From assembly GCA_964565765.1 (NCBI GenBank), contig CAZMGF010000008.1, positions 7,563 through 71,562 of the forward strand: a DNA stretch of 64,000 bases, written 5' to 3'. The notes under the pieces were generated by a model. The model was not told the DNA's origin, ran no database searches, and saw only the letters and a list, made by a program, of their open reading frames with translations. Made by a program: the position numbers and the translations under genes. Numbering within the stretch: position 1 is the first letter of the stretch; the number at the start of each line of letters is the position of its first letter. Of this stretch, positions 1 to 7,291 are shown piece after piece. The stretch is from Bog-1181 sp964565765 (lineage in GTDB: Bacteria; Oederibacteriota; PGYV01; Palsa-1178).

Positions 1-831
1 ACTATGTATGTCAGGCCCATTAATAAAGCCATCGCGAAGCCGACCTTAAAGCAGCGGGCGATAGACATATACAACAAGACAGCGATTCCGCTCTCCGCCA
101 GGACAGCCTCGGCCGTAATTACGGTATCTGAATATTCAAAGAGCGATATAATAAAGTATACGGGCGCCAGAGAAGATAAGGTATCGGTCATTTATGAGGC
201 CGCCGACAAAAAATATACCATGATAAACGACGAAAAAGGCATCGCGGCTATAAAAACCAAATATTCAATAACAAAACCCTTCATACTTTTAAGCGCTGCC
301 TCGGACACAAGAAAAAACACCATACGCGCGCTTGAGGCCTTCAATATTTTTAACAATATGACGGAGTTTAAATACCAGCTTGTAATTACTTCCATAGGAA
401 AAAAAGAAATGGAAACGACCAATATAGCCGAAAAAATAAAGGAACTAAACCTTGAAAAGTATATTATAATAACGGAATACGCGCCGGAAGAGGACATGAT
501 ACTTTTGTATAATTCCGCTTTTATTTTTCTCTTCCCGTCAATATGGGAAGGGTTCGGCCTGCAGGTTCTGGAGGCTTTTTCATGCGGGCTGCCGGTCGTG
601 ACCTCCAATAACACATCGCTTTCCGAGGTGGCATCCGACGCGGCCATGCTCATTGACCCTTTTTCGGTGGAGGATATTGTAAGGGGCCTGGATGAGGTTG
701 AAAAAAGCGAGGCAAAAAGAAAGTCACTGATTGAAAAAGGAATGAAAAGGGCGGCTGAATTTTCATGGAAAACAACCGCGCAGGAGACACTGAAAATATA
801 TGAATCAACAGCAGCCAATAAAGGCAGGTAG
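1..831 (+). CDS. Glycosyltransferase family 4 protein, 5'-truncated by window edge
   Basis: This is the C-terminal part of a GT-B fold glycosyltransferase that transfers a sugar from a nucleotide-sugar donor, probably for surface polysaccharide. The frame is open from base 1, and the first ATG at base 4 is not the real start: GT4 enzymes are usually about 350-400 aa, so roughly the first 100 residues lie outside. The nucleotide-binding half is clear. It has the strand 'PFILLSAASDTRKN' near residue 92, followed by the EX7E region 'EGFGLQVLE' near residue 184 and 'CGLPVVTSNNTSLSEV', the donor-site signature of the family. It overlaps the next glycosyltransferase gene by 32 bases, so the two are probably co-transcribed. 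The exact sugar cannot be told from sequence. Confidence 0.9.
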   Translation, partial: TMYVRPINKAIAKPTLKQRAIDIYNKTAIPLSARTASAVITVSEYSKSDIIKYTGAREDKVSVIYEAADKKYTMINDEKGIAAIKTKYSITKPFILLSAASDTRKNTIRALEAFNIFNNMTEFKYQLVITSIGKKEMETTNIAEKIKELNLEKYIIITEYAPEEDMILLYNSAFIFLFPSIWEGFGLQVLEAFSCGLPVVTSNNTSLSEVASDAAMLIDPFSVEDIVRGLDEVEKSEAKRKSLIEKGMKRAAEFSWKTTAQETLKIYESTAANKGR

Positions 832-2329
832 CACAGGAACGGCAATTATGTACCTGGCGGTATTTGCGGGTATAGTTTTAAGGTTTGCCATGCCCGGGCT
901 TAAACCGTTATCGCCGCAGGAGGCCTCTTTTGCGGGCTTATTCGCCGGCAAAGGCTTCCTTGAAGGGTTATTCACTTCGCTGGCCGTAAACCATCAGCCG
1001 CCGCTTTTTGATATTTTAACATGGATAATGACCTCGATTTTCGGGGTTTCCGAGTTTTCCCTGAGGTTTTTGCCGGCTCTCTTCGGGTCCGCGGCTATTT
1101 TTGTGGTGCAGAAAATGACGCGCAGCTTTTACTCGGAAAGGGTGTCAATTCTCGCGGTCTCACTTTTTGCCCTGAACCCTTTCCTTATTTCAATATCCCG
1201 TTCCTGCAGTTTCGCGTCCCTTTTTCTTTTGACATCGCTGTTGATGGTTTATTATTTCATGCTTTCCGTAAAGTACAACAGCTTCGTAATGGGGCCGTTC
1301 ATATTCTGGTCAATCGCGGGAATATACACGCACCATAACACTCTGCTTCTGCTCGCGGTTCTTAACGCGGTGCTTTTTTTAAGGTACAGGGAGGAAATAA
1401 GGATAAATTTATGGATAAGATCGCAGATATACATATTTTTGTCATGGCTGCCCCTTTGCGTTTATCTTTTTAAGGGAATTTCAGCCGGGGTTTATCCGTG
1501 GGAAAATCAGGCCATGCTGCCTTTATTGTTTTACAGGGAAATGCTTCTTGGGCCGGAGCTGGGATTTAACGCGGTAACAATCCTGTTCATGCTTGCCGCT
1601 TCATTTTTTTTGCTGGTTGGAACCGTTACATTAAGGAGCATTAAGGAAAAAAGGATGACCGACATCATGATAATTACCGCGGCCATACTTCCGGCCGTAC
1701 CATGGATTGAGGAAATTATAAGAAAACAGCCATATGGCCCGCAGGCGATGGCGCTCTCCGGCGCGCTTATGCTGATATTAATAGCCGTGGGCGCGTCACA
1801 TTTGTCCCGTGATGGAACAGTCCTGTTTTCAGTGATTACGGTTGTTTTTTATGCCTGGGCCGCGTTTGTTTATTTTTACCAGCCGGCAGGCGCCGCTGAT
1901 GTAAGGAAGGCTTACACAGAGATATCTTCGCAGTACAGGGCAGGGGACATTATATTTAATACCGACCCGGAAAATTATATTACTTTTCAATTTTACAATT
2001 CGCATATGAACGGAAAAAACATGCCCGACAGGCTGCTCGCCCCTGTCCCCGAGTTCAAAGGCAGTAAAGCAGTAAGGGATATATGGAGGGGCATTAAAAA
2101 TTTTCTCCTTGAAAAAACAGGAATTGCTGTGTACGCGGGTTACGACAGGAACATTATTCCGGAGGATATGATTGAAAATGAAATTGCGGGAACCTCAAGG
2201 GTATGGCTGCTTTGTCCAGGCGGCGGCGCCGAAACTGACAGGCCGTGGATAAAAAAACATTTCAGGGAAGCCTCAAGAAAGAACGCCGGTGGAGCGGACA
2301 TTATTCTGCTGGAAAAGATATATAAGTAA
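800..2329 (+). CDS. GT-C (family 39 / ArnT-like) membrane glycosyltransferase
   Basis: This is a polytopic inner-membrane protein of 509 aa with about ten hydrophobic segments. It resembles GT39/PMT_2 enzymes, which use polyprenyl-phosphate sugars on the periplasmic face. The first extramembrane loop carries 'NHQPPLFDIL', matching the H-x-P-P-L/Y motif of the family. It follows an acidic stretch (PQEASF) where the catalytic acid normally sits. 'SRSCSFASLFLL' corresponds to the usual 'SREARMY' helix. The C-terminal ~140 residues are soluble-looking. The ATG at 800 has GGAGA upstream inside the preceding gene, and an ATG at 848 is an alternative start. Acceptor and sugar are unknown. Confidence 0.8.
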   Translation: MNQQQPIKAGSTGTAIMYLAVFAGIVLRFAMPGLKPLSPQEASFAGLFAGKGFLEGLFTSLAVNHQPPLFDILTWIMTSIFGVSEFSLRFLPALFGSAAIFVVQKMTRSFYSERVSILAVSLFALNPFLISISRSCSFASLFLLTSLLMVYYFMLSVKYNSFVMGPFIFWSIAGIYTHHNTLLLLAVLNAVLFLRYREEIRINLWIRSQIYIFLSWLPLCVYLFKGISAGVYPWENQAMLPLLFYREMLLGPELGFNAVTILFMLAASFFLLVGTVTLRSIKEKRMTDIMIITAAILPAVPWIEEIIRKQPYGPQAMALSGALMLILIAVGASHLSRDGTVLFSVITVVFYAWAAFVYFYQPAGAADVRKAYTEISSQYRAGDIIFNTDPENYITFQFYNSHMNGKNMPDRLLAPVPEFKGSKAVRDIWRGIKNFLLEKTGIAVYAGYDRNIIPEDMIENEIAGTSRVWLLCPGGGAETDRPWIKKHFREASRKNAGGADIILLEKIYK

Positions 2330-2330
2330 T

Positions 2331-2374
2331 CCTCCGACACGCCCGTCCTTCGGCAAGCTCAGGATGGCCGGCGG
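2331..2374. repeat. GC-rich palindromic intergenic repeat
   Basis: An imperfect hairpin (CCGTCCT at 2343-2349 against AGGATGG at 2361-2367, one G-U pair) sits directly after the stop of the glycosyltransferase. The core 'CTTCGGCAAGCTCAGGAT' is of the type repeated between genes in many environmental bacteria. Related GC-rich palindromes occur at 19024, 36072 and 36916 in this window. It may also act as a 3' end hairpin, but no T-run follows. Confidence 0.5.
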
Positions 2375-2464
2375 TACTTAAAAAAAAATAATCTCCTGAC
2401 AAAAAAATATCCCGGAAAAGTCAAGAAAAAAAATATTAATTTTATTTATCAGAATTTATTCCTG

Positions 2465-2492
2465 TTGACAAAAAGCCTTTAAGTATTAAAAT
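2465..2492 (+). promoter_or_regulatory. Sigma-70-type promoter upstream of DtxR-like gene
   Basis: TTGACA (2465-2470), a 16-base spacer and TAAAAT (2487-2492). Transcription would begin near 2499, so the ATG at 2498 cannot be the start of the downstream gene. This supports the GTG at 2534. Confidence 0.65.
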
Positions 2493-2533
2493 TAATAATG
2501 TTAGATTTGTGTAACATAAAAGGGTGGTGCCTC

Positions 2534-2953
2534 GTGGAAGAAAAAAATCTTTCAGCCGCAATGGAAGATTATATAAAAACAATATATTCGCTGGAAAAGC
2601 GCAACAAGGTGGCCAGGGTCTCGGAGATAGGAAGGATGTTAAGCGTAAAAAAAGCGAGTGTTGTAGCCGCGGTTTCCCTTCTCCAGAAAAATGAATTCAT
2701 AAAACACGAACGTTATGGTTTTATAACCCTGACCGAGCGGGGGATGTCAACCGCGGAAAAAATAGCGCATAAGGGCAGGGCCCTTTTTGAGTTTCTCACC
2801 ATTGCCCTTAAAATAGACGATGAAAAAGCCAGAACTGAGAGCTGCGGAATGGAGCATTTTATAAGCCCTGAAACAGCGGAAAAAATGATTCAGCTTACAA
2901 GGCAGCTGGCTCCGAAACCGGTTAAAAAAGTTATGGCAAAGGCAAAAAAATAA
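2534..2953 (+). CDS. DtxR/MntR-family metal-dependent-type transcriptional regulator
   Basis: A 139-aa winged-helix regulator. 'LSAAMEDYIKTIY' at the N-terminus, the HTH 'ARVSEIGRMLSVKKASVVAAVSLL' and wing 'HERYGFITLTERG', then the dimerisation helix with 'CGMEHFIS', are all family hallmarks. Members sense Mn2+ or Fe2+ and repress uptake or efflux genes. The GTG at 2534 (RBS AGGGTGG) is preferred over the in-frame ATG at 2498, which lies at the predicted transcription start. By alignment from memory, the Cys/Glu/His cluster of the second metal site is kept (C, E, H in CGMEH), but the His of the 'RH' motif appears to be Gly (HKGRALFEF). Metal binding may therefore be altered. It precedes a TolC-like gene by about 130 bases. 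There is no SH3-like C-terminal domain. Confidence 0.85.
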   Translation: MEEKNLSAAMEDYIKTIYSLEKRNKVARVSEIGRMLSVKKASVVAAVSLLQKNEFIKHERYGFITLTERGMSTAEKIAHKGRALFEFLTIALKIDDEKARTESCGMEHFISPETAEKMIQLTRQLAPKPVKKVMAKAKK

Positions 2954-3072
2954 TAAAGCGCGTTAAGCGCGCCGCAACAAACACGTCTGATCCAAATAAA
3001 ATGTAAATACCAGCGCGCGCCGGGCAGCCTGTAAAAATATTTATAGCGCGTCTGCCGGATAAAAATTTCAGT

Positions 3073-3081
3073 GGGGGGGGG
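3073..3081 (+). repeat. Poly(G)9 tract in the ribosome-binding region
   Basis: Nine consecutive G residues lie 3-12 bases upstream of the ATG at 3085 and occupy the place of the Shine-Dalgarno sequence. Such homopolymers can change length by slippage and so alter the RBS. Confidence 0.7.
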
Positions 3082-3084
3082 TTG

Positions 3085-4500
3085 ATGAAAAAAATTATAT
3101 CAGCGATTGTCCTGTTTTTATATTCGGGATGCTCAATATGCTGTGGAGTTACATTTGACGAAGCGGCGGCTAATATGCTCAGCAGCAGCCCTTCGATAAA
3201 AAGCAGCCTGATGGAATTTTACGGGTCAAAAGCGGCCCTTTCAAGGGAAACGGGCAACAGATACGACCTGCGGTTCAACGCGGCATACAGCTATGGCGCC
3301 GGGTACACCGGAAGTACAATAACCGGTGACAACGGGAATCTGAATTCTGGCATAACGGAAAATCTGCCAACCGGAGGAAACATATCCGCGAATATTTACG
3401 GCTTTAATAATACCCCGCAGACGGGCTCCAGCCTGAATGATAACGCGTCTATCAGCATATATCAGCCCCTTTTGCGGGGGTTGATCGGGCTTACGGCCGA
3501 CAACAACATAAAAAATGACGAGTTCGCCCTGGAGATGTCAAAAGAAAGCCTCAGGGATATTGTGACAGCATCGGTTGGAAATTTGAAAAAATATTTTGTC
3601 CTGATATACAGGCAAAGGCAGTATCTGGCCCAGAATACGCTGGCTATAGAATACGCCAAAAATACCCAGGAAAAAGCAAAGGGGATTTTAAGCGCAGGAG
3701 AACAGCTTGAGGCTAAGGCTTTTTTACTTTCCAGGCAGGCACAGCAGGCGGGCTATGAAAATAATGTCAAAAGCGCGTGCGAAGATTTTTTGAATTACGC
3801 CGGATATGACGCCGGCGACTGGGATTCATTGACAATAGATTCTTCGGCAATGACAGAGGATGCTTATGTGCCGGCGACGCTTACCGCCGAGCTTGAAACA
3901 GCGCTTGTGGAGGCGCAGCCGCAGGTGGCGCGGGCCAGGATTCAGTATGAAAACACAAAACTCTGGATGGACCAGGCGGGATTTTCCGAGCTTCCGCAGC
4001 TGGACCTTAACGCGTCAATGCAGCTTGGCGGATACGGCAGCACATTTCAGGATTCAATGAAAATAATGACGCAGGGCGGTGAAAAATATTATTCAGCAGG
4101 GTTGAATTTTTCTTTTGACATACCAAACAGCGGCCAGGTTTTTGACGAAAAGTACTGGGAAGCAGGGTATGAAAGGGATCAGATGAACTATAAGAACATT
4201 AAAAACAGCTTCAGGCGACTTGTAAGGGACGCGTGGAGAAACGTGCAGCAGGCTTTTGAAGCGTATGAAATGAGAAAAGAAGCCGCGGAAACATATTTGA
4301 AAAGGCTGGATATGGTAAAGGATGGATTTAACGCGGGAGCCATAAAAGTAAGGGAAATGGACCTTTCCATCAACGATGCCGCCGGGGCGCTGGCAAATGA
4401 GGCGGATGCGTATTATAATTACATAGCCGCTTTAAGCGACTGGAACCGCCTGAGCGGGAAATATGAGGGGGTTTTTAATCAATATATGAAAGACAAGTAA
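3085..4500 (+). CDS. TolC-family outer membrane efflux/channel protein
   Basis: This 471-aa exported protein has the TolC layout: two related halves of long alpha-helices with short strand segments ('YQPLLRGLIGLTADNNIKNDE' and 'LNFSFDIPNSGQVFDEKYW' mark the barrel/helix turns). TolC proteins form trimeric channels linking inner-membrane transporters to the outside. A signal sequence covers about residues 1-22; 'YSGC' near residue 16 is a poor lipobox, so lipidation is uncertain. The reading frame also allows TTG at 3082, but ATG at 3085 is preferred. It stands apart from the RND modules at 23-35 kb and is preceded by a DtxR-like regulator. Its transporter partner is not evident here. Confidence 0.85.
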   Translation: MKKIISAIVLFLYSGCSICCGVTFDEAAANMLSSSPSIKSSLMEFYGSKAALSRETGNRYDLRFNAAYSYGAGYTGSTITGDNGNLNSGITENLPTGGNISANIYGFNNTPQTGSSLNDNASISIYQPLLRGLIGLTADNNIKNDEFALEMSKESLRDIVTASVGNLKKYFVLIYRQRQYLAQNTLAIEYAKNTQEKAKGILSAGEQLEAKAFLLSRQAQQAGYENNVKSACEDFLNYAGYDAGDWDSLTIDSSAMTEDAYVPATLTAELETALVEAQPQVARARIQYENTKLWMDQAGFSELPQLDLNASMQLGGYGSTFQDSMKIMTQGGEKYYSAGLNFSFDIPNSGQVFDEKYWEAGYERDQMNYKNIKNSFRRLVRDAWRNVQQAFEAYEMRKEAAETYLKRLDMVKDGFNAGAIKVREMDLSINDAAGALANEADAYYNYIAALSDWNRLSGKYEGVFNQYMKDK

Positions 4501-4637
4501 AAATTTAAAATTCAAAACCAAAAAGTACAGCTTAAAACCGGATAATTGACAACAAACCATTGCTGTATAATTTGTAACTTTAAAAATTTGCAATTGTAAT
4601 TTTTGGTTTTGACTTTTAACTTTTTAATTTAAAAGTC
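4501..4637. repeat. Two facing copies of an A/T-rich interspersed repeat
   Basis: The gap between two convergent genes holds an 'AAAATTCAAAACCAAAAAGT'-type copy at 4505-4530 (+) and an inverted copy at about 4597-4637, which reads 'AAAAGTTAAAAGTCAAAACC' on the minus strand. A third related copy is at 9086-9125. As an inverted pair they could also form a long A/T hairpin at the ends of both transcripts. Confidence 0.5.
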
Positions 4638-6602
4638 CTATTTATATATCGTCGATTTTATCGTAAGCTCCACCCTGCGGTTTTTTTGACGGCCTTCTTC
4701 CGTTGCGTTATCCGCTATCGGAGAGAGTTCGCCGTAGCCCTCGGTGCGTATCCTGTTCTCGTCGTAGCCCAGAAGATTTACCATGAAAAACTTCACGGCA
4801 TCGGCGCGCGCTTTTGATAATTCCTTATTGTCCTTATAGCGTATCCCATGGGGCTGTATATTATCGGTATATCCGGCGACCAGTATGTCTGATTCGGGGT
4901 TTTTGTCTATTACGTCCTTCATTGTTTTTAAAACCGAATAAGCGGATATCTTGACGTTCGCCCGGCCGAGGTCAAAAAGCGCGTCGGATGAAAAGGTGAG
5001 TTTTATTTCCCTTAAAAGTATGACTATCGCCTGGGGCTTTGTCATGGCCTTATTGCCGACAGAATCGACAGTCATCAGGCTGTAATAATATAAATCGCCT
5101 GTCTGTACATATTTGTTGTTTATTCCCTTGCCGTCCCATATATATGAAATAGGCGGGTCGTTTTTTCCGGAGGCCGTAAAGAATAATTTTTTATTGTAAT
5201 CCCATATTATGAACTGCCAGGAGGCGACTTTATTCCTGTCCTGCGCGTAAAATGAGAAAGTGGCGGGTATTATCAGGGAATCTTTTTCACCGGGCTTTAA
5301 AAGCTTCGGATCCGCGTCGATTGTCATTGTGGGCGGGGTGTTGTCTATTTCCACGTTGACCCTGTTGGATTCAGAAGTCCCGTTGTCATATTCACATGTT
5401 ATTGCGGCCTGGTATACACCGTCGGGCTGGACCTTACCGTTAATTTTTCCGTCCCAGACAATGGATTTTGAAAGTTTGTCAGCCACGGGAAGCGAGGCCA
5501 GGAGTTTTCCCGACGGGTCGAAAATATTAAGCTTAATGGACCGCAACTGTTCGGGTGACTTTACCACGGGTATGAAATAAGCGTAATCAAGTATTTTGTC
5601 GTTGTTCGGCGAGAAGACAGGCGGCGTTACCTTAAGTTTTGCCGGAGGCGTGCCCCAGCCGTAAACAAGCGAGAGCCTGTTTGTAGGGCCCAGGTCCTCA
5701 TAATTTACAAAAGCGTAATCAACCTCAAACCCTGACTTGCGGAAGCCGAGCCCGAAGGTGGGCTGGTCGAAGGCTCCGGTCATATAACCGAAGCGCAGGG
5801 CGAACATATCATAAAACCAGTATTCAAATCCTATTGAATAAAGAGGGTCATAATCAGGATTAATTTCAGCCTGCGCCGATATCAGAAGCGATCCGGACCA
5901 CATTTTCATTTCGTCTGAAAGGCCGAAGTTTATAATACGCGGCGGGTCAAAGGCAATGTCCTGCATTTTAAGATCGGAACCCAGGTTTGTCATATCGGCG
6001 CCCAGGCGCAGGTAGTTCCCGTTTGATATTGTCTTGTAAAGGAGCCCCATATCAGTTGTGATGTTTGAGCCGCTGAACGTGTCAATATTTTGTGAAGTGT
6101 ACTTGATTGTCGCGCCCGCAGAAAAATTTTCCTTGAAATCCAGCGCGTAGCCGGCTGTCACTTCATAATCGAAAGGTGCGAATTTCTGGTTGAACTGGGA
6201 AAAATCCACAGTTTCAAGAAAGGAGGGATCATAGGACTGAAGCGAACCGGTTCTTGTCAGCTGATCTATCTGGAACCAGGCAAGGGCGACCCCGAACTTT
6301 CCTGTATCAGACCCCGGAACCGGCATGACCATGTCCAGATGCTCGTAGTTAATATTCTGGAACCAGTCAATATGCGTAAACTGGACCTCATAACCGGTTA
6401 TTGAGGACATTCCAGCGGGATTATAGTAAAGGCCGTATGTGCCGTCTGATACGGCGGTAAAAGCCTCGCCCATCCCGACTGCGCGCGCGAACGGGGGAAT
6501 TTTTGTAAAATTTTCGCTGGTTGTGCCGACAAGTTCAGCGCCGGCGCGGATAAACACAGCTGCAAAAACTGTTAAAAACAGAATGATCAGAATTCTTTTC
6601 AA
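4638..6602 (-). CDS. PorV/PorQ-family barrel fused to FlgD-like and OmpA peptidoglycan-binding domains
   Basis: A 654-aa exported protein. After a signal peptide (about 1-20), residues ~25-325 match the PorV/PorQ (UPF0164) outer-membrane barrel family: 'FARAVGMGEAFTAVSDGTYGLYYNPAG' is its N-terminal signature. Residues ~340-530 hold FlgD/Ig-like segments ('VWDGKINGKVQPDGVYQAAI', 'YIWDGKGINNKYVQTGDLYY'). The C-terminal ~115 residues are an OmpA domain with 'LFDLGRANVK', 'GYTDNIQ' and 'LSKARADAV', retaining the Asp and Arg that bind diaminopimelate in OmpA proteins. It therefore likely anchors an outer-membrane barrel to peptidoglycan. The start is a TTG preceded by GGGGTGA. A paralogue with the same architecture lies at 42497-44896. 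Confidence 0.85.
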   Translation of the reverse strand: MKRILIILFLTVFAAVFIRAGAELVGTTSENFTKIPPFARAVGMGEAFTAVSDGTYGLYYNPAGMSSITGYEVQFTHIDWFQNINYEHLDMVMPVPGSDTGKFGVALAWFQIDQLTRTGSLQSYDPSFLETVDFSQFNQKFAPFDYEVTAGYALDFKENFSAGATIKYTSQNIDTFSGSNITTDMGLLYKTISNGNYLRLGADMTNLGSDLKMQDIAFDPPRIINFGLSDEMKMWSGSLLISAQAEINPDYDPLYSIGFEYWFYDMFALRFGYMTGAFDQPTFGLGFRKSGFEVDYAFVNYEDLGPTNRLSLVYGWGTPPAKLKVTPPVFSPNNDKILDYAYFIPVVKSPEQLRSIKLNIFDPSGKLLASLPVADKLSKSIVWDGKINGKVQPDGVYQAAITCEYDNGTSESNRVNVEIDNTPPTMTIDADPKLLKPGEKDSLIIPATFSFYAQDRNKVASWQFIIWDYNKKLFFTASGKNDPPISYIWDGKGINNKYVQTGDLYYYSLMTVDSVGNKAMTKPQAIVILLREIKLTFSSDALFDLGRANVKISAYSVLKTMKDVIDKNPESDILVAGYTDNIQPHGIRYKDNKELSKARADAVKFFMVNLLGYDENRIRTEGYGELSPIADNATEEGRQKNRRVELTIKSTIYK

Positions 6603-6718
6603 ACTTCACCCCGGATCAGATTCTTTGTAATATTTTATGCTATTAATAATGAAATATCAACTATTAACAGGATGGTCCGGGAGCCATACAGAGAGCCGGA
6701 GGAAGGCGGTTTTATATA

Positions 6719-6747
6719 TTGACAAAGCGTTTCAGCGGGGTTAAAAT
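6719..6747 (+). promoter_or_regulatory. Sigma-70-type promoter upstream of the cyclic-nucleotide-binding gene
   Basis: TTGACA (6719-6724), a 17-base spacer and TAAAAT (6742-6747), about 40 bases before the start codon at 6790. Confidence 0.7.
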
Positions 6748-6789
6748 ATTGTTATTACGGGTAATTAATGGCAAAAAAGGCGGTGGATA

Positions 6790-7197
6790 ATGGCTGATGA
6801 TTTTTCAATGTTAAGAAGCGCCCTTCAGAAAGTTGATTTCTTTTACTCATTGAATATTATGGACCTGGATGCCCTCATAAAGGCCCTCAAGAAAAGAAAA
6901 GCAAGGGCTGGAGAGGTCATTATAAAGCAGGGAGAAATAGGGGATAAATTTTATCTGATAGGCTCCGGCGCTGTCAGCGTATCAATAAACAACAAAAAAG
7001 TAACGGAACTAGGCGACGGCGACTTTTTCGGGGAAATGGCGCTGGTGACGGACCTGCCAAGGACCGCGACCATTACCGTGCTTGAGCCGACGGACCTTTT
7101 CCTGCTGTATAAAAAGGATTTTAAAAAAATATTATTGTCAAAACCAAAAATAGCCCACATTATCAATGAAGTTTTAGAGCAGAGAAGAAAAAAATAA
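6790..7197 (+). CDS. Cyclic nucleotide-binding-domain protein
   Basis: This 135-aa protein is essentially a single cNMP-binding (CAP/PKA regulatory) beta-roll. It shows 'AGEVIIKQGEIGDKFYLIGSGAVSV' and the phosphate-binding cassette 'GDFFGEMALVTDLPRTATI', with Glu and Arg in the positions that contact the nucleotide. There is no DNA-binding HTH and no kinase domain, so it probably acts as a stand-alone sensor or subunit. A promoter lies immediately upstream. The next gene (595 aa, unrecognised) follows after 94 bases on the same strand and may be its partner, but this is inferred only from position. Confidence 0.85.
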   Translation: MADDFSMLRSALQKVDFFYSLNIMDLDALIKALKKRKARAGEVIIKQGEIGDKFYLIGSGAVSVSINNKKVTELGDGDFFGEMALVTDLPRTATITVLEPTDLFLLYKKDFKKILLSKPKIAHIINEVLEQRRKK

Positions 7198-7291
7198 AGC
7201 AGATTTTCCGGCAAATCCATAAAAATAACCGATAGATATAAACCGTTTAACATGTTTTTTAATATTTGTCAAAAAACGGGAAGGAGAAAAG

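Noticed and set aside
192..845. 217-codon minus-strand frame at the left end
   Set aside because: It lies antisense to a clear GT4 glycosyltransferase and has no recognisable protein features.
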